Positions 1 to 4,883 of a stretch of 6,236 nt of DNA are shown piece after piece. The notes below the pieces were generated by a model, which saw only the letters and a list, made by a program, of their open reading frames with translations, did no database searches and was not told where the DNA came from. The position numbers and the translations under genes are program-made. The stretch's first letter is position 1; every line of letters begins with the position of its first letter. Source of the stretch: Desulfobacterales bacterium (GTDB taxonomy: Bacteria; Desulfobacterota; Desulfobacteria; Desulfobacterales; C00003106). The DNA is taken from the NCBI GenBank assembly GCA_030613165.1, contig JAUWMN010000110.1:1-6236 (forward strand), given 5' to 3'.

Positions 1-726
1 ACTGTTACGGTAATCAACCTGGGGGCGTCTCTTTCAAAGTTGGGGAAAAAGGTCCTTATAGTGGACGTGGATCCTCAGTTCAATTCCACCCGAGGGTTAG
101 GCATAACAGTAAAAGATGATGATCACACGGTCTATGACATCATAAGCTCCCAGGATGGCGTCCCCGCGTCGTCGAGTATCATGTCTACCCAATGGGAAGG
201 GCTTGACTTGATCCCATCCCATATCGATCTCTCCGGAGCGGAAATCGAACTGGTTGATGAACCAGGCCGCGAAAACCGTCTAAAAACGGGACTCGATCCA
301 ATCAAGAAGAACTATGATTTTATTATACTGGACACGCCGCCCAGTCTTTCACTGCTTACCGTAAATGTCCTTGTCTTTGCCAGAGAAGTATTTGTGCCAT
401 GCCAGACCCATCCATATGCTTATACCGCTCTTGACTCACTTGTTGAGACAATTCACAGTGTGCGCGAGCATATAAACCCAGGGTTAAAGATTACAGGAGT
501 TATTGCTACTTTTTACGATAAACGGACACGAGTAGGACATAGTATTCTGGAAAAATTAAAAAAAGACAAACGATTCTCAAGAAAACTTTTTAACACGATT
601 ATCCGGAATAATATAACTGTAGCGGAAAGCGCCTATTACAACAAGCCGGTAATTTTTTATGATAAACATAGTCGCGGCGCTGTCGATTACATGAATTTGG
701 CCCAGGAGGTAATCGAAAGAAGTTGA
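1..726 (+). CDS. ParA/Soj-family partition ATPase, 5' end cut by window
   Basis: The reading frame is open from base 1 to the TGA at 724-726, giving 241 visible residues. The first residues (TVTVINLGASLSKLG) match the segment directly after the Walker A lysine of ParA proteins (KGGVGKT-TxxNLGxxLa), so only about the first 10-20 residues are missing. The deviant Walker A' motif VDVDPQFNST lies at visible residues 21-30 and the Walker B strand IILDTPPS at about 108-115. A ParA-type C-terminus follows (FNTIIRNNITVAESAYYNKPVIFYD is split here by position only: about 197-221). ParA ATPases bind DNA non-specifically as ATP dimers and move chromosomes, plasmids or protein clusters. No ParB gene is visible downstream, so this may be an orphan ParA that positions something else; genes to the left are unseen. 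An in-frame TTG at 40 is not the true start because the conserved fold extends upstream of it. Confidence 0.9.
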   Translation, partial: TVTVINLGASLSKLGKKVLIVDVDPQFNSTRGLGITVKDDDHTVYDIISSQDGVPASSSIMSTQWEGLDLIPSHIDLSGAEIELVDEPGRENRLKTGLDPIKKNYDFIILDTPPSLSLLTVNVLVFAREVFVPCQTHPYAYTALDSLVETIHSVREHINPGLKITGVIATFYDKRTRVGHSILEKLKKDKRFSRKLFNTIIRNNITVAESAYYNKPVIFYDKHSRGAVDYMNLAQEVIERS

Positions 727-734
727 GAAATCTC

Positions 735-763
735 TTTACAAGTCATCCTCAATTTTATATTGT
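735..763 (+). promoter_or_regulatory. Candidate sigma-70 promoter for the gene at 804
   Basis: TTTACA at 735-740 is followed, after a 17-bp spacer, by TATTGT at 758-763. This gives 5/6 and 4/6 matches to the -35 and -10 consensus. It lies 8 bases after the parA-like stop and 40 bases before the next start codon. No terminator hairpin is visible after the parA-like gene, so read-through from it is also possible. Confidence 0.4.
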
Positions 764-803
764 TCCTGTCCATATCTGGCTAATCGATTGAAAGGAAATT
801 TTT

Positions 804-1823
804 ATGGGACGAGATAATCTATTGAAAGGGACAGAAGAAAAAAAGGAAAAAGCAAAGAAAAAATCAAAAGAGGTTACTTCAAAAGGCAAAAGCCGTGTCG
901 CTCCTGCAAAGAAAGGAACAAAAGCGAGCACAAAGGCAAAAAAATCCAAGACAGAAAAGACTACCCCCAAGACCGTGAAGAAGGTCGAAAAGCCAAAAGA
1001 GGTAAAAATCTCGCAAGAAGTCCCTGAAGCAACACCTAAAATAGAAGAAAAAGAGCCCACATCCACCCCCGCTCAAGTCGCGGATGTTATAGAGGGAACA
1101 GTAACCCAGACGACGGAAGAGCCTGAAAAGGAACTGGTGCAAGAACCGATTGAAAAACCGGAATCGCATCAAGAACCTGTATTTGTAGAACCGGAGGCAA
1201 CAATGCCAAGTATACAAAAGGCAGAAAACAGTATCTGGATTTACGGCGGAGCCGCCATACTCTTATTGTTGTTCGTCCTTCTCACCGCCAGCTTTACCAA
1301 TTCAAACATCTTTGCTTTTAAACAAAAAGGTAATACCGTTGAATTGTGGGGGGGATATTTTGCCCCTATGGGAATGGGTCCTGTAAGAACGTTCTCAGAC
1401 CTGACGCTTCCTACTGATGAAGAGGGCGAAACAATTATTAAGGATACGTATACCAAGGGCGAGGCCTATGATATCGTGTTCCAACATTTCCTGGCCAAGG
1501 CGGATGAAGCGCTGAGCCGTCAGGAAGTGCCCGATCTTAAAGAGATCAATGCCCTCCTGGAAGAAGCGCGGAAGTATGCCTTAACTGATAGCACAAAAGA
1601 GACGGTTAGTTTAAGGAAGAACGGACTCCGCTTCCTGGTTCTCATGGGTAAAGTAAACCTGGCGTTGGCCAGAAATACAGCAGAAGACTTGATCGCCGCA
1701 CAAAAGCATCTTGTTGAAATCGACCAGATCGCAGCGACCCCTATTCAACGACAAATGGCAAAAGAAAAGGCCTCTGCCATTGAATCAGCCCTCAAAAAAC
1801 TAAGTCTTCAAGAAAAGGGATAG
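804..1823 (+). CDS. Unrecognised single-span membrane protein with Lys-rich H1-like tail
   Basis: This 339-residue protein belongs to no family I can name. The ATG at 804 is preceded by AAAGGAAA at 791-798, a reasonable ribosome binding site. Residues 1-70 are extremely lysine-rich with interspersed Ala, Thr, Ser and Pro, resembling histone H1/AlgP-type tails. Residues 70-140 switch to an acidic Pro/Glu/Thr-rich linker. One hydrophobic span lies at about 144-164 (IWIYGGAAILLLLFVLL). After it comes a short aromatic/glycine segment with WGGYFAPMGMG at 182-192, then a mostly helical C-terminal domain (about 215-336) with the look of a TPR-like or helical-bundle region. By the positive-inside rule the basic tail should be cytoplasmic and the C-terminal domain outside the membrane. 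Placed 77 bases after a ParA-like ATPase, it could be a membrane anchor whose tail contacts DNA or ParA, but that is inference. The Lys-rich part may also simply be a disordered linker. Confidence 0.8.
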   Translation: MGRDNLLKGTEEKKEKAKKKSKEVTSKGKSRVAPAKKGTKASTKAKKSKTEKTTPKTVKKVEKPKEVKISQEVPEATPKIEEKEPTSTPAQVADVIEGTVTQTTEEPEKELVQEPIEKPESHQEPVFVEPEATMPSIQKAENSIWIYGGAAILLLLFVLLTASFTNSNIFAFKQKGNTVELWGGYFAPMGMGPVRTFSDLTLPTDEEGETIIKDTYTKGEAYDIVFQHFLAKADEALSRQEVPDLKEINALLEEARKYALTDSTKETVSLRKNGLRFLVLMGKVNLALARNTAEDLIAAQKHLVEIDQIAATPIQRQMAKEKASAIESALKKLSLQEKG

Positions 1824-1874
1824 CCTTTCGGTAAGTTGGGTGAGATACAACGTAGTTTTGAGTTATGAATCAAT

Positions 1875-1941
1875 GGGTTGCGGGTTACGCGTTGCGGGTC
1901 ACGGGTTTCAAACTCGCAACGCGTAACTCGTGACTCGCAAC
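1875..1941. repeat. Extragenic palindromic repeat between convergent genes
   Basis: This GTTGCGGGTTACGCG-type segment fills the centre of the 123-bp gap between the convergent membrane-protein gene and glgC. Bases 1884-1896 (GTTACGCGTTGCG) are exactly inverted at 1915-1927. With G-U pairs allowed the stem extends to about 25 bp (1875-1899 with 1912-1936) around a 12-base loop. The arms are themselves made of reiterated words (GTTGCGGGT, GTTACGCG, CGGGTCACG). No clear U-tract follows on either strand, so it is not a textbook intrinsic terminator, but its position suits a two-way transcription barrier. Similar GTTGCGGGTTACG-type repeats are, as I recall, scattered between genes in several anaerobic bacteria. 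Confidence 0.75.
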
Positions 1942-1946
1942 AGTCT

Positions 1947-3215
1947 TTACTTAAACATCCCCTTCTTCACCACCGTAATCCCCCTCGGCGTAACCTTAAA
2001 ACGCTCGCGGTCCTTGGAGGGATTATAGCCTATTTCTGTATATGGGGGTATATTGTTGCGCTTGTCGATAATTGCCTTCATAATCTTACAGTGCCGCCCT
2101 ATTGTTACATCCGACATAACGACCGATTCTCTCACTTCCGCCCAGCTCCTCACAAGGACATTGGAGAAAAGGATGGAGTTCGCCACTTTCCCGCCACTGA
2201 TGATAGAGCCGTGAGAAACAATAGAATCTAAAATCATCCCCACTCGTTTATTCTCTCTATCATTGAAAACCGTCTTTACCGGTGGAAACTGGCTTTGAAA
2301 TGTTCGCAACGGCCAGTTTTCACCGTAAAGATTAAATAAGGGATCAACCCCGGTCAAATCCATGTTGGCGTTCCAGTAGGCATCTAAGTCCCCTACATCT
2401 CTCCAATAAGAAGAATCTCGCACCCTTTCTTCCAGTTTTCTAACGCGTTCGCCGTTTTCAAGAGTGATATACACATAATCCTTGATTTGATTTTCCTTTT
2501 TGTAGGGATAAGCATAAACCGGGTATTTATCCGTCATCATCGGTATGATCTCTTTGCCGAAATCGTTTTTATCCGTCTCTTTCAACACCTCAATCATGGT
2601 CCCTTTTTCAAACATATAGATTCCCATTGAGACCAGAACATGATCCGGATCTCCCGGTATTGTCTTGGGCTCTCCTGTTGGTTTTTCCTCAAAGCCGACC
2701 ACCCTAAAATCCTCGTCTACTTCCACAATTCCGAATCGATGCGCCTCGGATTTTAAGGCCTCGATTACCGCGATAGTAAGCGTTCCTTCCTTTGCCATAT
2801 GGTAGTTCTTAAATTGGGAATAGTTCATTTTATAAATGTGGTCCCCGGACAGGATTAAAACATGTTGACTCTTGTCCCGCTCAATCAAATAGAGGTTTTG
2901 CCGGACAGAATCGGCCGTACCTCTATACCAATCCTTGCCCGTACGCATCTGGGGCGGGACAATCTTGAGATAATGCCCGAGGTCCCAACTGAAGATGTTC
3001 CACCCGGCTTCGAGATGATCCACAAGGGATTGGGCCTTGTATTGCGGCAATACCATAATCTTATAAATAGCTGAATTGATGCAATTGCTCAGCACAATAT
3101 CGATGATCCGGTAAGACCCCCCAAAAGGGACCGCCGGTTTTGTGCGATCTTCGGTTAGCGGAACAAGACGCTCTCCCCTGCCTCCAGCCATAATAACGGC
3201 CATAACATCTCGCAT
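1947..3215 (-). CDS. glgC: Glucose-1-phosphate adenylyltransferase (ADP-glucose pyrophosphorylase)
   Basis: GlgC makes ADP-glucose and pyrophosphate from glucose-1-phosphate and ATP, the committed step of bacterial glycogen synthesis in the cytoplasm. The 422-residue product has the full family signature. The nucleotide-binding loop GGRGERLVPLTEDRTKPAVP is at 11-30, WYRGTADSVRQNL at 96-108, the catalytic-Asp motif SGDHIYKMNY at 123-132, FEEKP at 175-179 and YWRDVGDLDAYWNANMDL at 270-287. A left-handed beta-helix domain follows (about 300-410). I chose the ATG at 3215 because AAAGGGG (3224-3230) lies 8 bases upstream; a TTG at 3221 would sit only 2 bases from it. The segment around 240-268 (KKENQIKDYVYITLENGE) looks longer than in E. 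coli GlgC. The gene lies downstream of dapB on the same strand, but the 222-bp gap is largely occupied by a repeat element, so joint transcription is uncertain. No other glycogen gene is in view. Confidence 0.96.
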   Translation of the reverse strand: MRDVMAVIMAGGRGERLVPLTEDRTKPAVPFGGSYRIIDIVLSNCINSAIYKIMVLPQYKAQSLVDHLEAGWNIFSWDLGHYLKIVPPQMRTGKDWYRGTADSVRQNLYLIERDKSQHVLILSGDHIYKMNYSQFKNYHMAKEGTLTIAVIEALKSEAHRFGIVEVDEDFRVVGFEEKPTGEPKTIPGDPDHVLVSMGIYMFEKGTMIEVLKETDKNDFGKEIIPMMTDKYPVYAYPYKKENQIKDYVYITLENGERVRKLEERVRDSSYWRDVGDLDAYWNANMDLTGVDPLFNLYGENWPLRTFQSQFPPVKTVFNDRENKRVGMILDSIVSHGSIISGGKVANSILFSNVLVRSWAEVRESVVMSDVTIGRHCKIMKAIIDKRNNIPPYTEIGYNPSKDRERFKVTPRGITVVKKGMFK

Positions 3216-3223
3216 GGTCAAAT

Positions 3224-3230
3224 CCCCTTT
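3224..3230 (-). promoter_or_regulatory. Ribosome binding site deciding the glgC start
   Basis: On the minus strand AAAGGGG lies 8 bases before the ATG at 3215. It favours that start over the in-frame TTG at 3221 and the ATG at 3203 (20 bases away). Confidence 0.6.
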
Positions 3231-3278
3231 AAAGATGTAATAAAAATAAGTTGGACAAAATTGCGCAGGTTATTTTTA

Positions 3279-3432
3279 ATGATCTCGTAAAAAGTCCAAC
3301 CTTCTGTCACTCCCGCGCAGGCGGGAGTCCAGAACTATCTGATATTACTGGGTTCCCTCTCCCCGATCGGGTCGAGGACAAGCTTCGCGGGAATGACGAA
3401 AAAGGGTGCTTGGTCACTTTTTACGAGATCAT
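3279..3432. mobile_element. MITE-like element with 17-bp terminal inverted repeats
   Basis: The 17 bases ATGATCTCGTAAAAAGT at 3279-3295 are perfectly inverted at 3416-3432, bounding a 154-bp unit. Inside, GTCACTCCCGCG (3306-3317) is inverted as CGCGGGAATGAC (3386-3397) with one mismatch. There is also a perfect 8-bp hairpin with a 4-base loop at 3309-3328 and the palindrome CCCGATCGGG at 3362-3371. Together these resemble the widespread GTCATTCCCGCG-type REP repeats enclosed in a TTTTTACGAGATCAT terminal repeat. The unit is too short to encode a transposase, so it would need one supplied in trans. I see no clean target duplication at its edges. It ends 5 bases before the dapB stop codon and lies in the dapB-glgC gap. 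Any open frame across it is translated repeat, not a gene. Confidence 0.75.
3309..3328. repeat. REP-like hairpin inside the MITE-like element
   Basis: ACTCCCGC (3309-3316) and GCGGGAGT (3321-3328) form a perfect 8-bp GC-rich stem with loop GCAG. It is the core of the CCCGCGCAGGCGGGA type seen in many REP families. In dapB transcripts the structure falls after the stop codon and could protect the 3' end or attenuate transcription toward glgC. Confidence 0.7.
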
Positions 3433-3437
3433 CACTT

Positions 3438-4268
3438 TTACTTGCGTCCTAAAACATCAATCATTGTAAACACACGTCCGGTTATACCCTCTTCTACTTT
3501 TGCGGCAAGATACCGAATGGCATCTAATGTGCCAAGGGCATAGACATCCCGGCCGTTTACATTGTGTACGAATTGAAACCGTACGGTCCCGTCCTCGGAT
3601 ATTAGTGTATACGTATGCCAGCCATGACCCGTAAGATATTCTTTAGGAACCCCCAATTCTGATTGTTGTACCGCGGACTCCCTTATCATTTGGATCTCGT
3701 CTTTAGAAAACGGAATTCCGAGTCTGTTGAAATACCCTATCATTGCTTTGGCGGTTCCGCTTGTATCTGCCTTGCCTTTTTGATGACTCTCCTTGATTGC
3801 AAGGCTATATCCCTTGAAGAGATCAGGAAATTCCTTTGCCGCAAACTCCATCATGGCCTGAAATCCTACAATCTGTTTAGCCATGTTCGGAGCGATTACC
3901 GCCGGTATGGGTGACTTTTCCACCACCTTGTTCAATCTTTCTCTGTCGCCTCCCGTGGTCCCCATAACAAACGGAATTGATTTTTCACAATAAAAAGACG
4001 CATTTGAATTGACCGATGATGGGTGAGTATAATCGACTGCTATCAGAGGGCCTTCAGCCTCTTGCACCCTGGCTATTGCATCCTCTCTTTCTTCCGGGCG
4101 AATCAACCGCACCGAGACCGAACCGACAACAGTCTCTCTCTCGACAATCTCGGGGCCGGTCAGAGAATAAGGAACAAGTTGAAAATTGCTGTCACGCAGG
4201 GCATGCTCGGCAACCGTTGTAGCCATATTTCCCGGAAGCCCGTTTACCATCACCTTTATAGGATTCAT
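3438..4268 (-). CDS. dapB: Dihydrodipicolinate reductase, plant-like (DapB2) type
   Basis: DapB reduces the dihydrodipicolinate-level intermediate with NAD(P)H in the cytoplasmic diaminopimelate/lysine pathway. The 276-residue product keeps the two-domain fold. The nucleotide loop NGLPGNMA (9-16) replaces the usual GxxGRMG, followed by VDYTHPSS (78-85), GTTGG (103-107), APNMAKQ (126-132) and the catalytic stretch ESHQKGKADTSGTAKA (160-175) with His162 and Lys166. The C-terminal VNGRDVYALGTLDAIRYL (237-254) corresponds to the family's HxAxxRxxFAxGA block. ESHQ instead of EHHH, and TSGTA instead of PSGTA, mark the chloroplast/plant-like branch rather than the E. coli type. The ATG at 4268 is chosen because GGAGGT (4273-4278) lies 4 bases upstream; the frame stays open to an ATG at 4313 but without such a site. 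It diverges from the fur operon and precedes glgC. No other lysine genes are in view. Confidence 0.93.
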   Translation of the reverse strand: MNPIKVMVNGLPGNMATTVAEHALRDSNFQLVPYSLTGPEIVERETVVGSVSVRLIRPEEREDAIARVQEAEGPLIAVDYTHPSSVNSNASFYCEKSIPFVMGTTGGDRERLNKVVEKSPIPAVIAPNMAKQIVGFQAMMEFAAKEFPDLFKGYSLAIKESHQKGKADTSGTAKAMIGYFNRLGIPFSKDEIQMIRESAVQQSELGVPKEYLTGHGWHTYTLISEDGTVRFQFVHNVNGRDVYALGTLDAIRYLAAKVEEGITGRVFTMIDVLGRK

Positions 4269-4272
4269 TAAT

Positions 4273-4278
4273 ACCTCC
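4273..4278 (-). promoter_or_regulatory. Strong ribosome binding site of dapB
   Basis: On the minus strand a perfect GGAGGT is followed by 4 bases and then ATG. This fixes the dapB start at 4268 and rejects the 15-residue N-terminal extension to 4313. Confidence 0.85.
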
Positions 4279-4316
4279 TCATTAAATAAAGGATAATTCT
4301 CTAAAATTACCATTTC

Positions 4317-4345
4317 AGGATAAAGGATTCTCAGGGAGATGTCAA
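4317..4345 (-). promoter_or_regulatory. Candidate sigma-70 promoter of dapB
   Basis: On the minus strand a perfect TTGACA (4340-4345) is followed by exactly 17 bp and TATCCT (4317-4322, 4/6 match). Initiation would fall near 4310, leaving a leader of about 40 bases. That is too short for a lysine riboswitch. Its -35 box is one arm of a 21-bp inverted repeat whose other arm is the -35 box of the divergent fur promoter. Confidence 0.6.
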
Positions 4346-4352
4346 AAACATC

Positions 4353-4382
4353 TTGACATTAGGAAGCAAAAAAGGTTATTGT
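4353..4382 (+). promoter_or_regulatory. Candidate sigma-70 promoter of the fur-feo operon
   Basis: TTGACA at 4353-4358 is followed, after 18 bp, by TATTGT at 4377-4382 (4/6 match to -10). The start would be near 4389, about 24 bases before the fur ATG. The -35 box lies 7 bp from the dapB -35 box in back-to-back orientation, so the polymerase sites for the two divergent units overlap or abut. Confidence 0.5.
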
Positions 4383-4404
4383 TATTGTAAATTAATTGCA
4401 ATAA
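4382..4404. promoter_or_regulatory. AT-rich palindrome, candidate Fur-family operator
   Basis: TTATTGTAA (4382-4390) and TTGCAATAA (4396-4404) form an imperfect inverted repeat around a 5-base centre, with 9 of 11 symmetric positions pairing. It overlaps the end of the candidate -10 box and the expected transcription start and ends 8 bases before the fur ATG, where a repressor would block initiation. Fur-family boxes are AT-rich palindromes of about 19 bp (GATAATGATAATCATTATC in E. coli). This site resembles that design but is not the consensus, and the assignment is inference from position and symmetry. Confidence 0.45.
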
Positions 4405-4412
4405 GAATCGCT

Positions 4413-4883
4413 ATGATATCTCCATTAGAAGTCTTTAGAACATATATCAAAGAAAAAGGGCTCCGTAACACACCGGAGCGTGAAACTATTATCAGGGAAA
4501 TTTTCTCTGTCCATGACCACTTTGACGTGGATGAACTTTTTCTCCGTATGAGAGACCAAAAGAGCAAGATTGCAAAGGCGTCGATTTATCGCGCCATCCC
4601 GCTCTTAATCGAAAGCGGTTTGATAAAAGAGGCCTTCTTTGAGGATGGGCATCTCCATTATGAGCCGATCTACGGACATAGCCGCCACTGCCATCTCCGC
4701 TGCATTTGTTGCGGCAAGGTTGTTGAATTTGTAGAGGAAGAAATGGACAATATCGTAGACCGACTTGCCAAGGAGTATCATTTTAACATCCTCGACCACC
4801 GGCTGGACTTCACCGGTTATTGTGCTGAGTGTAATAACAAAATGAATGATCAAGATAATGTGGACACCAAGGAGCTTCTATGA
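4413..4883 (+). CDS. fur: Fur-family metal-dependent repressor
   Basis: This 156-residue cytoplasmic protein is a full-length Fur/PerR/Zur-family regulator, a homodimer that binds operators when loaded with metal. The N-terminal winged helix spans about 1-85 (GLRNTPERETIIREI; HDHFDVDEL at 34-42; recognition helix KASIYRAIPLLIESGLIKE at 55-73). The dimer/metal domain follows, with HCH at 92-94. Structural-zinc cysteine pairs are C97/C100 (CICC, with an extra C99) and C137/C140 (CAEC). HCHLRC replaces the HDHLIC of iron-sensing Fur, so the metal specificity is open. The position as first gene of a feo operon argues for iron. I chose ATG 4413 because the family's normal start matches it; a TTG at 4353 is in frame but is the -35 box. 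The ribosome site is weak (AAG around 4403-4405). The stop overlaps the next start as ATGA (4880-4883), implying translational coupling. Confidence 0.92.
   Translation: MISPLEVFRTYIKEKGLRNTPERETIIREIFSVHDHFDVDELFLRMRDQKSKIAKASIYRAIPLLIESGLIKEAFFEDGHLHYEPIYGHSRHCHLRCICCGKVVEFVEEEMDNIVDRLAKEYHFNILDHRLDFTGYCAECNNKMNDQDNVDTKELL

Noticed and set aside
755..1217. Minus-strand open frames rich in Phe/Leu
   Set aside because: They are the complement of the Lys-rich coding region (AAA/AAG read as TTT/CTT), not hydrophobic membrane proteins.
1878..2231. Plus-strand open frame of 117 codons
   Set aside because: It starts inside the palindromic repeat and continues antisense to glgC, whose reading frame is fully conserved. 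No family resemblance.
3251..3469. Short plus-strand open frame reading CHSRAGGSPEL
   Set aside because: It is a translation of the REP/MITE-like repeat and runs into the dapB 3' end antisense; such peptides are typical repeat artefacts.
4269..4313. Upstream ATG extending DapB by 15 residues
   Set aside because: The strong GGAGGT site serves ATG 4268, and MNPIKVMVNG begins the nucleotide-binding fold at the normal distance.
4269..4352. Lysine riboswitch in the dapB leader
   Set aside because: The predicted leader is only about 40 bases, far shorter than a lysine riboswitch, and no matching structure is visible.
4353..4412. TTG start giving fur a 20-residue N-terminal extension
   Set aside because: The TTG is part of the TTGACA -35 box, the added residues match no Fur N-terminus, and the operator palindrome would lie inside the gene.
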